NCBI RefSeq assembly: GCF_001486165.1
Contig: NZ_LN908977.1
Coordinates: forward strand, 760,122-824,121
From: Bittarella massiliensis (ex Durand et al. 2017)
GTDB taxonomy: Bacteria; Bacillota; Clostridia; Oscillospirales; Ruminococcaceae
DNA length: 64,000 nucleotides
Direction of reading: 5' to 3'
Below are positions 8,410 through 16,624 of this stretch, piece by piece; within the stretch, counting starts at the first letter, position 1, and each line of letters opens with the position of its first letter. The position numbers and the translations under genes are program-made. The notes below the pieces were generated by a model. That model worked only from the letters and a program-made list of their open reading frames with translations, searched no databases and was not told the DNA's origin.

Positions 8410-9684
8410 ATGAACAGGCGAAAGCGGGCCCTGGCCCTTCTTGTCTCGCTGGCTCTGGCGGTCGCTGCCTTCAGCGGCTGTTCGGACGGGCCGGGGGAAA
8501 ACAGGGTCTTTCCCTCCAATCGGGGAGAGGAGCGGGAGTGCGAGCTCACCTTTTTTGGCTTCAAGTACGAAGCGCTCAATGTCACGGCCATTGAGGATGC
8601 TCTCCACGGCTACATGGACCAACACCCTGAGACCAACATCTCCTATGACGGCATCAAGAGCCCCGAGTACTTTGAGGTGTTGAGCAAGCGTCTTGCCACC
8701 GGCAACGGAGACGACATTTTCATGGTGGATCACGAACGGGCGCTGGAACTGGGGGCCCAGGGAAAACTTGCGGATCTCTCCGACCTCTCCACTTTGGACC
8801 GCTTCAGCGGTCTGGCCAAAAGCCAGATGTACGCCGGTGACACCCTCTACTATATCCCCACTTCCATCTCCGCCTTCGGCCTTTACTGCAATCTGGACTT
8901 GCTAAAAGAACACGGGCAAATGGTCCCCGAAAACCTGGCTGAATTCGAGGCGGTCTGCGACTACTTTGTGGGCCAGGGCATCACCCCTATCGTTGCCAAC
9001 AACGACATCTCCCTCAAGACGGTGGCCATTGCCAAGGCCATGCTGCCGGTCTACCAGAGCGAGGACCCAGTGGCCGCCATCGGCCGCTTCAACAGCGGCG
9101 AGGCGAACCTGGCCGAGGCCCTTCGCCCCGGGTTCTCCTTTGTAGAAGAGATGTTGTCGCGCGGCTGGGTGGATAGGGAGGAGGCGCGGGACACCGCCAA
9201 GACCAAGGACGACCTGGTCCTCTTTGCCGGGGGAGAGCGGCCCTTTATGCTCACCGGCGCCTGGGCCACCCCACGCCTGCGGGAGTGTTCGCCCGATTTC
9301 TCCTTCGAGGTGCGCCCCTACCCCATTGCAGAGGACGGAAGCGTGCTGGTGGTCAACGTAGATACCCGCGTCAGTGTCAACGCCGACAGCCCCCACCTGG
9401 AAGAGGCCAAGCGCTTTGTCGAGTATCTGACCCAGCCTGACGCCCTCTGGGAGTTTGTCGACAGCCAGAGTTCCTTTAGCCCCCTGGACGAAAACCGTCT
9501 GGCGGAGGACAAGGCCATTCAGTCCATCGGCCCCTACCTCACCAACGGCCGCTGTGTCCTCGGAGCAGACGATAACCTGCAACTTCCCATCTGGGACGTC
9601 ACCCGCCAGTGCATCGCCGGCATGCTCGAAGGGGACAGTGCCGAGTCGGCGGTCAGCCGGATGGAAGAGCTGATTTCCCAGTAG
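8410..9684 (+). CDS. Extracellular solute-binding lipoprotein (ABC-type, family 1-like)
   Basis: The 424-residue protein begins with a lysine/arginine-rich n-region, a hydrophobic stretch and the lipobox FSGC (Cys at about residue 24), so it should be exported and lipid-anchored outside the membrane. The mature part has the features of carbohydrate-type binding proteins: ELTFFGFKYEALN, a central hinge-like LADLSDLSTLDRF, GERPFMLTGAWATPRLRE, and EEAKRFVEYLTQPDALWEF near the C terminus. No ABC permease or ATPase gene is nearby. Instead a hybrid histidine kinase follows after 40 bp, which suggests that the protein delivers a ligand signal to the kinase rather than feeding a transporter. The ligand cannot be read from the sequence. 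Confidence 0.85.
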   Translation: MNRRKRALALLVSLALAVAAFSGCSDGPGENRVFPSNRGEERECELTFFGFKYEALNVTAIEDALHGYMDQHPETNISYDGIKSPEYFEVLSKRLATGNGDDIFMVDHERALELGAQGKLADLSDLSTLDRFSGLAKSQMYAGDTLYYIPTSISAFGLYCNLDLLKEHGQMVPENLAEFEAVCDYFVGQGITPIVANNDISLKTVAIAKAMLPVYQSEDPVAAIGRFNSGEANLAEALRPGFSFVEEMLSRGWVDREEARDTAKTKDDLVLFAGGERPFMLTGAWATPRLRECSPDFSFEVRPYPIAEDGSVLVVNVDTRVSVNADSPHLEEAKRFVEYLTQPDALWEFVDSQSSFSPLDENRLAEDKAIQSIGPYLTNGRCVLGADDNLQLPIWDVTRQCIAGMLEGDSAESAVSRMEELISQ

Positions 9685-9724
9685 GGGGAAGGCGACACAG
9701 AACAGAGAGAAAGGGGGCCTTTTT

Positions 9725-12241
9725 GTGAAGGTTAAGCACAGGGTGGTCGCAGTGGTGCTACTGGTGACCCTGGCGGTGGCAGCCCTCTTAGCTGGTGGCT
9801 TTTTCTACATCCACAGCGTCCAGAACGCCCTCTGGGACATGGCGGTCACCGATATTTTAGAGGTGACTGCCCAGGGCCGCCACGCCCTGGACGTCTACCT
9901 GGAAAAGGATGCCGATGCCCTGCACCTCTTGGCCGTCGAGTTGGCGGAGGAACAGCCGGGCGATGCGGACGCCATCCAGGAGAAGTTGCGGCTGGCCGGC
10001 GGCGACGAGGGCGACTTTCTCTGCGTCGATTTGGAAAGGGAGATCGCCTACACCAGTTTGCGGGAGGGGGGCGTTCCCCTGCGCGAGCCACAGCTGGAGG
10101 TCTTTCAGGCCCTGCAGGGACAGGGGATGCGCGAACCCTTTTTGGAAGGGCGCACCGGGGTCTGGACGGTGGGCGTCTATGAGCGCTTTTTCTTTGCAGA
10201 CGGAACTGCGGGCTACCTGCAAAAAGTGCAGCCCCGCAGCGAGATCGCCGACCGGTTCTCTCTCTCTTTCTACGGCAATACCGGCTTTTCCTACGTGGTC
10301 AACCGGGAGGGGGCCATCCTCATTCGCTCCCAACACCGAAACAGCAACCGCACCTTTCAAAATCTCTTTGACATCATCGACTTACAGGGAAACAGCGCCC
10401 AAGCGGTGGACTCCTTTCAGGCGGCGCTGGCGGACGGCCAGCGGGGGGTGGCCCGCTTTCAGTATCAAAATGAGGACTATGTGTTCTGCTATGTACCGCT
10501 GGAAAACGCCGACGGCTGGTATGTGGTCTCCATCGTCCCTGACGGGGTGATCATGGAACAGGCCGAGACCATCACCCGACACTCCCAGGTCCTCTTCGCC
10601 TTTATTCTGGCGGCGGTTTTGGTTTTGGCCGCCATCTTTCTGATCTATCGCCACTTTTCCCGCCGGGTCCTGCAGATGCAGGAGGCAGCCCGCGAAGCGG
10701 CCGAAAGTGCCAATCGCTCCAAAAGCCGGTTTCTCTCCAACATGTCCCACGACATTCGCACCCCGATGAATGCCGTTTTGGGCATGGCCCGGCTCGCCGC
10801 AGACCACGCCGAGGAGCCCCAGAAAGTGCGGGAGTACATGAAGAACATCCAACAGTCCGGCCAGCTGTTGGTGGGACTCATCAACGACGTGCTGGACCTC
10901 TCCAAAATCGAAAGCGGAAAGATGACCCTCCGCACCGAGGCCGCCTCGCTGGCCGATTTATTGGCCGACATGGTCACCGTCACGCAGCCCATCGTTCGCC
11001 AGCGGCGCCAGCGCTTTGAAGCAGTGGCCTGTCAGGTCTCCCATGAGACCCTCTGCTTTGACGGGCTGCGGCTGCGACAGGTGCTTCTCAACCTCCTCTC
11101 CAATGCCGTCAAATTCACCCCAGAGGGCGGTTCCATCCGCCTGGAGGTGGAGGAGACCCCCTCCCCCTGCGAGGGGTGTGCCCACCTGATCTTTCGAGTT
11201 TCTGACAGCGGTATCGGGATGAAGGCGGAATTCCTAGAGCACTTCTTTACCTCCTTTGTGCGGGAACAGGACAGTCGGATCGATCAAATCGAGGGCAGCG
11301 GCCTGGGGATGGCCATTACCAAGATGCTTGTCGACCTGATGGGGGGGACCATTTCTGTGGACAGCGCTCCCGGCAAGGGAACGGCCTTTACTGTAGAGGT
11401 GGACCTCCCTCTCTCCTCTGAAGGGGCGGGAGGATCCCCATCACTGCCCCCGTTGCGCGTTCTGGTGGCCGACAGCGACGAGCCCTCCCGTCAAGCGGCC
11501 GCCGCTGCCCTGCGCGACCTGGGTGCAGAGGTGCAGACCGCCGAGGGGGGAGAGGCTGCGGCCCAAAGGCCACAAAAAGAGGAGTGGGATCTCGTCCTCC
11601 TCGGCTGGCAGCCCACCGACCCCGACGGCCTTCAGGCTGTTCGCGCCATCCGGCGGCTGGGAAAAGGTGTTCCCCTCCTACTCACCTCTGCCTGTGATTG
11701 GTCTCCGGCAGAGGAAGAGGCCCTGGCTCTCGGCGTCACTGGGTTTCTGCAAAAGCCCCTGTTTCCCTCCGCTCTCCGCCGCTGCTTGCGGCAGTATGCT
11801 CTGGGAGAAGCCTCCGAAGAAGAGGCGCAGGGAGAGGAGGTCTCCCTCGCCGGACGGCGCATCCTGCTGGCCGAAGACAACCCCCTCAATCGGGAAATCG
11901 CCCAAGAGTTGCTGCAGAGCTTTGGCGCACAGGTGGAGGCGGTCGAAAACGGGCTGGCCTGTGTCGAGCGGTTTGCCAGCACCGGACCTGATTTTTTCGA
12001 CTTGATTTTGTTAGATGTCCACATGCCGGTGATGGGGGGACACGAGGCGGCCCGACAGATCCGCGCGATGGTGCGGGCGGACGCCGCCACCGTCCCCATC
12101 CTGGCCATGACGGCGGACGTCTTTGCCGAGGACATACAGGCCGCTATGGATGCGGGGATGAGCGGGCACCTGGCCAAACCGCTGGACGTGCCGGCCATGC
12201 TGCGGGAGATCAGCGACCAGCTGCGGCAAAAGCCCGCATAA
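9725..12241 (+). CDS. Hybrid sensor histidine kinase with two receiver domains (first degenerate)
   Basis: The 838-residue protein has a transmembrane helix at about residues 7-30, an extracellular Cache-like sensor (about 31-285) and a second helix (about 290-312). A HisKA domain follows with the phospho-acceptor in FLSNMSHDIRTPMNA near residue 341. The HATPase domain has the N, G1 and G2 boxes NLLSNAVKF, DSGIGM and GSGLGMAI. The first receiver domain (about 575-690) reads DLVLLGWQPTD where the phospho-accepting Asp should be, so it lacks that residue. The second (about 710-835) is intact, with LAEDNPLNREI and LILLDVHMPVMGG. There is no DNA-binding output domain. The start is GTG at 9725 after AAAGGGGG. 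It is cotranscribed with the solute-binding lipoprotein, and phosphotransfer to an outside partner is inferred. Confidence 0.92.
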   Translation: MKVKHRVVAVVLLVTLAVAALLAGGFFYIHSVQNALWDMAVTDILEVTAQGRHALDVYLEKDADALHLLAVELAEEQPGDADAIQEKLRLAGGDEGDFLCVDLEREIAYTSLREGGVPLREPQLEVFQALQGQGMREPFLEGRTGVWTVGVYERFFFADGTAGYLQKVQPRSEIADRFSLSFYGNTGFSYVVNREGAILIRSQHRNSNRTFQNLFDIIDLQGNSAQAVDSFQAALADGQRGVARFQYQNEDYVFCYVPLENADGWYVVSIVPDGVIMEQAETITRHSQVLFAFILAAVLVLAAIFLIYRHFSRRVLQMQEAAREAAESANRSKSRFLSNMSHDIRTPMNAVLGMARLAADHAEEPQKVREYMKNIQQSGQLLVGLINDVLDLSKIESGKMTLRTEAASLADLLADMVTVTQPIVRQRRQRFEAVACQVSHETLCFDGLRLRQVLLNLLSNAVKFTPEGGSIRLEVEETPSPCEGCAHLIFRVSDSGIGMKAEFLEHFFTSFVREQDSRIDQIEGSGLGMAITKMLVDLMGGTISVDSAPGKGTAFTVEVDLPLSSEGAGGSPSLPPLRVLVADSDEPSRQAAAAALRDLGAEVQTAEGGEAAAQRPQKEEWDLVLLGWQPTDPDGLQAVRAIRRLGKGVPLLLTSACDWSPAEEEALALGVTGFLQKPLFPSALRRCLRQYALGEASEEEAQGEEVSLAGRRILLAEDNPLNREIAQELLQSFGAQVEAVENGLACVERFASTGPDFFDLILLDVHMPVMGGHEAARQIRAMVRADAATVPILAMTADVFAEDIQAAMDAGMSGHLAKPLDVPAMLREISDQLRQKPA

Positions 12242-12299
12242 TGCCCTGTTTGGACACATAGACTGTACCAAAGTCTTAAATAGACGGAGGGAACAGACG

Positions 12300-12722
12300 A
12301 TGCGTACAGGGGAGAGAACCGCGGCAAAGGGGCCGGTCAAAACAGAGGGTGGCAGTTTCATCAAACACTGGCTCATCGGCGTCGGCGCTGGAATCCTGGG
12401 CACGGCTCTCACCCTGGCGATTTTTGCCTTCACCATGACCCTACACGATTTTGGCAGCGCCTTTTTTATTGCCGGCACCACCGTCATCCTGGCGTTGGGC
12501 GGCTTTTTGGCGGGCTTTGTCGCCGCCCGCATCCGCCGGCAAAACGGGATGGCCATCGGCGCCCTGTCGGGGGTGCTGCTCTACCTGCTCTATCTCGGGC
12601 TCTCCCTGCTCACCTTTGGGCTCGCTTTTGGCCCCATGGCCATCACCAAACTGGCCATCTGTGTCATCCCCGCCTGTTTGGGGGGCGTTTGGGGGGTCAA
12701 TTACCGCAAAAAGCACCGCTGA
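12300..12722 (+). CDS. TIGR04086-family membrane protein
   Basis: The 140-residue protein has four predicted transmembrane segments (starting around residues 25, 52, 80 and 105) and a short basic C terminus. Its overall pattern, with IGVGAGILGTALTLAIFAF followed by FLAGFVAARIRRQNG and GVLLYLLYLGL, matches the TIGR04086 family. That family is typical of Clostridia and is often encoded near yajC and the six-cysteine peptide genes, and its function is unknown. The ATG follows GGAGGG. In this genome the two-gene sensor unit separates it from yajC. I saw no clear promoter in the 58 nt before it, so it may be read through from the kinase gene. Confidence 0.8.
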   Translation: MRTGERTAAKGPVKTEGGSFIKHWLIGVGAGILGTALTLAIFAFTMTLHDFGSAFFIAGTTVILALGGFLAGFVAARIRRQNGMAIGALSGVLLYLLYLGLSLLTFGLAFGPMAITKLAICVIPACLGGVWGVNYRKKHR

Positions 12723-12748
12723 CACAAAGAATAGGATCGAAATCGATT

Positions 12749-12788
12749 CCCGGGCGCACCGCTCCAGAGCAGGGGCGGCGTGCCCGGG
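12749..12788 (+). terminator. Long GC-rich hairpin after the TIGR04086 gene
   Basis: Arms 12749-12765 and 12772-12788 pair over 17 positions, with one mismatch and two G-U pairs, around a 6-nt loop. The following sequence (AAATTTGTATTG) is a poor U-tract, so termination may be incomplete. Confidence 0.6.
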
Positions 12789-12885
12789 AAATTTGTATTG
12801 ACTCAATCACAGGCGGCCCGGCGTTCATTTTTGAAAGAGAGGGGCAAAGGAGAAACGCGCATCCATCGCTGGAAGCATTTTGCCC

Positions 12886-12914
12886 TTGTAATTTTGTCTT
12901 CCAAGGGGTATAGT
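12886..12914 (+). promoter_or_regulatory. Promoter of the spoIIM-xerD-like operon
   Basis: TTGTAA (12886-12891) and TATAGT (12909-12914) are 17 bp apart, giving a leader of about 140 nt. Both boxes deviate from consensus, so this could be a weak or regulated promoter. No sporulation-sigma consensus was recognised. Confidence 0.5.
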
Positions 12915-12967
12915 AGTTTCCATAATCTCACTGTTTTCTCCCCTTCCGCACCCGATAAGGACACCTG

Positions 12968-13056
12968 CCCCCTTCCTGTCCAGCAGAGGACAAGGGAGGG
13001 GAGAGCTTGTACTAATCTTCCCCTCCCCCTCATAGACTGTATCGAACAGGAGGGAA
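12968..13056 (+). promoter_or_regulatory. Leader with mutually exclusive hairpins and a possible anti-Shine-Dalgarno
   Basis: A first hairpin can form between the C-rich segment at 12968-12980 and GGACAAGGGAGGGG (12988-13001). The GGGAGGGGA part (12994-13002) can instead pair perfectly with TCCCCTCCC (13019-13027). The same C-rich strand can also pair with the ribosome site AGGAGGG (13048-13054). These three pairings exclude one another, which is the layout of a translational or attenuation switch. No known riboswitch family was recognised. Confidence 0.35.
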
Positions 13057-13062
13057 AAGAAG

Positions 13063-13689
13063 ATGAGACGTACAAGACATCCGGCCCGACGGCCGCACCG
13101 AAACAGGCGGGGAAGCGCCGTCAACCCACTGCTGCTGAGCCTGGCGATTACCTTTGTGTTGGGCTGTGTCGCGGGTTCTCTATTGGTGCCTGGCTTGCCC
13201 TGGGCGGAGGCGGGAAGCGGCGCTTCGGCCTGTTCATGGGTCCGATGCGCCATCAGCAGCCGCTGGCAGGACGTGCTCTCCCAGGGAGTTTTGGCGCCGC
13301 TGGCCATCCTTTTGGGGCTCTACGGCTGTTCGTTCAGCGGCATCGGCGTGCCTTTTTGTTACCTCTTTTTGGCGGTACAGGGGGTCTCTACCGGGCTCAC
13401 CGGGGGCTATCTCTATTTCTATCACGGAGTGTCGGGGGCGGTCTTTAACCTCCTCATCTTGCTGATGCCCACCGTTCTGTGCGCCGGCGCCCTCCTCCTC
13501 TTTGCCCGAAACTGCGCAGGGGTCTCCTACCTCGTCTGCAAAGACCTTTTCTGGGGGGAGAAGGAAGAGTTGGGGCAGCCCTTTCGCCGCCTCACCCACA
13601 GCCTGGGGGTCGCCACCGCTTTGATCGTCGCCTCTGCAGTTCTCAAGCTGCTCAGCTTTTGGGCATTCTCCTCCTACATACAGGTGTGA
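13063..13689 (+). CDS. spoIIM: Stage II sporulation protein M-like membrane protein
   Basis: The 208-residue protein has a basic N terminus and five hydrophobic segments: NPLLLSLAITFVLGCVAGS, then segments around residues 78, 100, 128 and 188. SpoIIM is a similar-sized membrane protein that acts with SpoIID and SpoIIP in engulfment. The strongest support is synteny, because spoIIM is followed by xerD in Bacillus and many Clostridia, exactly as here. Direct sequence identity to SpoIIM is not obvious to me beyond size and topology, so the symbol is tentative. The ATG follows AGGAGGG. An unusual leader with alternative hairpins precedes it. Confidence 0.6.
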   Translation: MRRTRHPARRPHRNRRGSAVNPLLLSLAITFVLGCVAGSLLVPGLPWAEAGSGASACSWVRCAISSRWQDVLSQGVLAPLAILLGLYGCSFSGIGVPFCYLFLAVQGVSTGLTGGYLYFYHGVSGAVFNLLILLMPTVLCAGALLLFARNCAGVSYLVCKDLFWGEKEELGQPFRRLTHSLGVATALIVASAVLKLLSFWAFSSYIQV

Positions 13690-13748
13690 GGAACGACTGT
13701 CGGCCGCTACTTTAAAAAACAAGATGAAAAGGGGAGGGAAGGAGCGCA

Positions 13749-14663
13749 ATGTATTCCATTGCTGAACAGTTTGCCGCCCATCTCTGCGGCAGGGTCTCCA
13801 CCGGCACCTCACGGGCCTACCTGTCCGATGTAAACGGCTTTTTGCAGGCCATCTCCTTTGCCGGCAACACCGATGCCATCACCGACGGCGCCGTCGAGGC
13901 CTATTTGGGCGCGCTGCGCGAACAGGGGCTCAAGCCGGCCACCTTGAACCGCAAAGTCTCCTCCATCAACGCCTTTGTCAAATACCTCAAACAGGCGGAA
14001 TTGGTGGAGTACAGCCAGGTGCAGACCCAGTCGCTGGCCGTGCAAAACTATCTGCGCCCCTTTCCCGAATTCCTCTCTCCGGCCGATGTGGACCGCCTTC
14101 TGCAGGTCCCCGATCTCTCCACCCCCACGGGGCTGCGGGATCGCGCCATGATGGAGCTGATTTACGCCTCCGGCATTCAGGTCAAAGAGCTGCTGGCCCT
14201 GCACCCCTGGCAGATCAACTTTAAAAAGAGCCGCCTTGTGGTGGAGGGGAAGGACGGCGCGCAGCGGAGCGTCCCCCTCTACCCCCAGTGCTTGCAGCTG
14301 CTGCAGCGCTACTGCCGGGAGGTTTTGTCCGCCCTTCCGTCCGACGGGGAGGGCGCCTCACAAGACCTTCTCTTTCGCAATCTGGAAGGCGGACCCCTCT
14401 CCCGGCAGGGGTTTTGCAAACAGGTGCGCAAGTATGCGGCCCGGGCCGGGCTGGGGGAAGGGGCCACCGCCAAGGCCCTGCGGCAGTCCTTTGCCGCCCA
14501 TCTCCTGCAAAGCGGCGCCCCCATTCAAAACGTGCAGGCGCTGGTGGGGCATCTCACCCCCCAGTCCACCGCCTTCTACCACAACGCCGTCCGACACGCG
14601 GCCCGCACCTCCTACAAAAAACACCATCCCAAAGCCAAGTCCGGGGGAGGGAAGAAGCAGTGA
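13749..14663 (+). CDS. XerD-like tyrosine recombinase lacking two catalytic residues
   Basis: The 304-residue protein has the SAM-like N-terminal core-binding domain (about 1-90) and the catalytic domain (about 105-290), and ends with a XerD-like HHPKAK tail. The active site is altered. The first catalytic Arg, normally in GLRVSEL, is Gln (ASGIQVKELLAL). The box II His, normally in PHxLRH, is Lys (TAKALRQSFAAHLL). The second Arg, the GH motif (LVGHLTPQS) and the tyrosine (STAFYHN) remain. The reading frame is intact and well spaced from the SpoIIM-like gene, so it is being maintained. A regulatory or structural role, or work with a partner subunit, is more likely than independent strand exchange. 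An intact Xer protein is encoded 0.6 kb downstream on the other strand. Confidence 0.85.
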   Translation: MYSIAEQFAAHLCGRVSTGTSRAYLSDVNGFLQAISFAGNTDAITDGAVEAYLGALREQGLKPATLNRKVSSINAFVKYLKQAELVEYSQVQTQSLAVQNYLRPFPEFLSPADVDRLLQVPDLSTPTGLRDRAMMELIYASGIQVKELLALHPWQINFKKSRLVVEGKDGAQRSVPLYPQCLQLLQRYCREVLSALPSDGEGASQDLLFRNLEGGPLSRQGFCKQVRKYAARAGLGEGATAKALRQSFAAHLLQSGAPIQNVQALVGHLTPQSTAFYHNAVRHAARTSYKKHHPKAKSGGGKKQ

Positions 14664-15172
14664 AAAAACAGCTGATCGTCGTCAACGGCACCATGGGGGT
14701 GGGGAAGACCGCCACCTGCCAAGCCCTCAAAAAGATACTGACGCCCAGCGTCTTTCTCGACGGGGACTGGTGCTGGGATATGGAGCCCTTTGTCGTCAGC
14801 GATGAAAACAAGGCGATGGTGATGGAAAACATCGCCTTTCTCCTCCGCAATTTTCTGCAAAACAGCAGTCTACAATACGTCCTCTTTGGCTGGGTCATCC
14901 ACCAGAGGGAGATCCTCGACGAGCTGTTGGGTCGGCTCACCGGTCTCTCCTTTGACTGCCAGGTATTCACCCTTGTCTGCACCCCAGAAGCCCTGCAGGC
15001 CCGCCTGCAAAGGGATGTAGAGCAGGGGTCCCGCGCGGCTGACGTCATTCCCCGCAGCCTCCAGCGGCTGCCCCTCTACGAGCAGATGAAAACAGAAAAG
15101 ATCGATGTCAGCCAAATCAGCGCCCGCGAAGCCGCCGAGGAGATCGCCCGGCAAATTGCCGCGCATTCTTGA
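14660..15172 (+). CDS. P-loop nucleoside-triphosphate-binding kinase-like protein
   Basis: The 170-residue protein starts with a beta strand and Walker A motif, LIVVNGTMGVGKTATCQAL, and has LDGDWCWDMEPF, in a place typical of substrate-binding segments in small-molecule kinases. A later VFTLVCTPEALQARLQRD segment resembles the lid-arginine region of shikimate- and gluconate-kinase-like proteins. The GTG start at 14660 overlaps the stop codon of the XerD-like gene by 4 nt, and GGGGGAGGG precedes it, so translation is probably coupled. The frame is open far upstream, but that part is an artefact of the high-GC overlap with the recombinase gene. The substrate is unknown. Confidence 0.75.
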   Translation: MKKQLIVVNGTMGVGKTATCQALKKILTPSVFLDGDWCWDMEPFVVSDENKAMVMENIAFLLRNFLQNSSLQYVLFGWVIHQREILDELLGRLTGLSFDCQVFTLVCTPEALQARLQRDVEQGSRAADVIPRSLQRLPLYEQMKTEKIDVSQISAREAAEEIARQIAAHS

Positions 15173-15207
15173 CTGTTTTTTGCGTCGTCCGACAATGATT
15201 TTTCAAA

Positions 15208-15253
15208 AAGCGACCTCCTTCCAGTGCCAGCTATCTCTGGAAGGAGGTCGCTT
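15208..15253. terminator. Bidirectional terminator between the P-loop gene and xer
   Basis: A perfect 17-bp inverted repeat (15208-15224 and 15237-15253) lies between convergent genes. The plus side continues CTATTTTTATTC and the minus side TTTGAAAAATC. Confidence 0.9.
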
Positions 15254-15259
15254 CTATTT

Positions 15260-16297
15260 TTATTCTTTATTGCCGTCTTTTTGGGGATTTTTTTTCGGTA
15301 CGGTTTTTTGCTTGGGCGGCTTTACACCCGAGAGGGGAGACTTGGCGGAGGCCTCTTCCATCTGTTTGTTGGAGACATGGGTGTAGATTTCGGTGGTCGA
15401 AACGTGTTCGTGCCCTAAAATCTCACTCAAGACCCGTATGTCCACGCCGCCGTATTGGTACATCAGTGTGGCTGCCGTGTGCCGCAACTTGTGGGTAGAG
15501 AGCCCTTGGTTTGAAAGGCCGGCGTTTTGCAGCGTCCGCTCCACGATCTGCTGCACCCGCCGACGACTGATCCGGGTGCCCAAACGCGACAGAAACAGCG
15601 CATCTCTGTCCTTTATATCGGTCAAATTGCGGCTTCTGACCGGTTTGTAGTTCTCGATTGCGTCCAAACACGCCTGATTGAGATAGACGATCCGCTCTTT
15701 GTTTCCCTTGCCGGTAATGCGGACGGTGTTGTCGGAGAGATCGCCCAAATCGATTCCCACCAGCTCGCTCAGGCGCATGCCGCAGTTGAGAAAAAGGGTC
15801 AACATACAAAAATCCCGCTCGTAGTAACCGTCATCCACCACGTGGTTGAGCAGCTCCAAACTCTCTTCAAGGGTGAGATATTTGGGCATACTCTTTTTGA
15901 TGGCCGGTATCTCCAGGTCTTTAATGGGGTTTTGCTCCAGCAGGTTGGCGTTGACTGTCAGGTACTTAAAAAAGGACTTTAAGCAAGAGACCTTTCGCGC
16001 CCGCGTCGTCGCGTTGTTGCCGCGCTCCTTGGTGATGAAGTACATGAACTCATACACGTCCGACAGGGTGACACTGCGGATCAAGTCGATGTCTACATCG
16101 CCAATGGAGATGTCGTCAAAGGGAGCGCCGGCAGCGACTAAGCCTTTGTGCAGCTTGAGAAAGCGAAAGAAGGTGCGTAGGTCGATAAAGTAGCTGTCGA
16201 CCGTGCGGGGCGAACGGCCCTTGATGGTCTCCATATAAAAGAGAAAGTCCCGCATCACTGTGGGCGTCTGTGCGAGAATGGATTTGTCCAGCGGCAA
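15260..16297 (-). CDS. Xer-type tyrosine recombinase/integrase, catalytically intact
   Basis: The 345-residue protein has the full catalytic set: Arg in CGMRLSELVGI, Lys in ITGKGNKERIVYL, His and Arg in STHKLRHTAATLM, His in ILGHEHVSTTEIYTHV, and the Tyr in the same segment. The N-terminal core-binding domain is present. The C-terminal tail (about residues 318-345) is rich in Lys and Pro. It probably resolves chromosome dimers at a dif site, since it is not next to phage genes and has no att-like repeats. The start is TTG at 16297, with a strong AGGAGG 7 nt upstream. It is the only complete Xer enzyme in the window and may substitute for the degenerate XerD-like protein. Confidence 0.9.
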   Translation of the reverse strand: MPLDKSILAQTPTVMRDFLFYMETIKGRSPRTVDSYFIDLRTFFRFLKLHKGLVAAGAPFDDISIGDVDIDLIRSVTLSDVYEFMYFITKERGNNATTRARKVSCLKSFFKYLTVNANLLEQNPIKDLEIPAIKKSMPKYLTLEESLELLNHVVDDGYYERDFCMLTLFLNCGMRLSELVGIDLGDLSDNTVRITGKGNKERIVYLNQACLDAIENYKPVRSRNLTDIKDRDALFLSRLGTRISRRRVQQIVERTLQNAGLSNQGLSTHKLRHTAATLMYQYGGVDIRVLSEILGHEHVSTTEIYTHVSNKQMEEASAKSPLSGVKPPKQKTVPKKNPQKDGNKE

Positions 16298-16407
16298 AAA
16301 GACACCTCCTGATTTGGCCTTGATATACTGCCTGTGGAGCCTAAGGCGGCAGAGGCCATAGAAATTGGTTTTTAACGCACAAGAAAAAGAATCGTATCCC
16401 CTGAATT

Positions 16408-16472
16408 GCGCTAAATTTTTATTTAGCGCGATTTACTGTTTCCAATATAGCACCTCTCCCCGGAAAAATCAA
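16408..16472 (-). promoter_or_regulatory. xer promoter with a perfect palindrome just downstream of the start
   Basis: On the minus strand TTGATT (16472-16467) and TATATT (16449-16444) are 17 bp apart, with a start near 16437. A perfect inverted repeat, GCGCTAAAT-TTTT-ATTTAGCGC, occupies 16408-16429, about +8 to +29 of the transcript. It has no U-tract after it and looks like a repressor site rather than a terminator. The gap from 16298 to 16624 holds nothing else recognisable. Confidence 0.55.
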
Positions 16473-16624
16473 TTGAGAGATTTGGCGCGCTCCGCATCAA
16501 AGTGAAGTCGTGCAACACCCGTTCAGCCAATTTGAGCCAAGGCGGCTCCCCACCGCTTCAGCTTTGAGGATATTCTCCCAATCAACTGGGCAGGATACTT
16601 TGTAAATGGGAGGCGATCAAATCC

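Noticed and set aside
12258-13041. The 11-bp repeat CATAGACTGTA before two genes
   Set aside because: Repeats of this length occur by chance many times in 64 kb and nothing else is shared between the two sites.
14288-14659. Long N-terminal extension of the P-loop kinase gene
   Set aside because: It overlaps the recombinase gene in another frame and is arginine/proline-rich. The GTG at 14660 with a strong ribosome site and the stop/start overlap give the natural start.
13749-16297. Two tyrosine recombinases as a sign of a prophage or integrative element
   Set aside because: No att-like direct repeats, excisionase, phage or conjugation genes are present; one is next to the SpoIIM-like gene as in Firmicutes core genomes, and the other is monocistronic with its own promoter.
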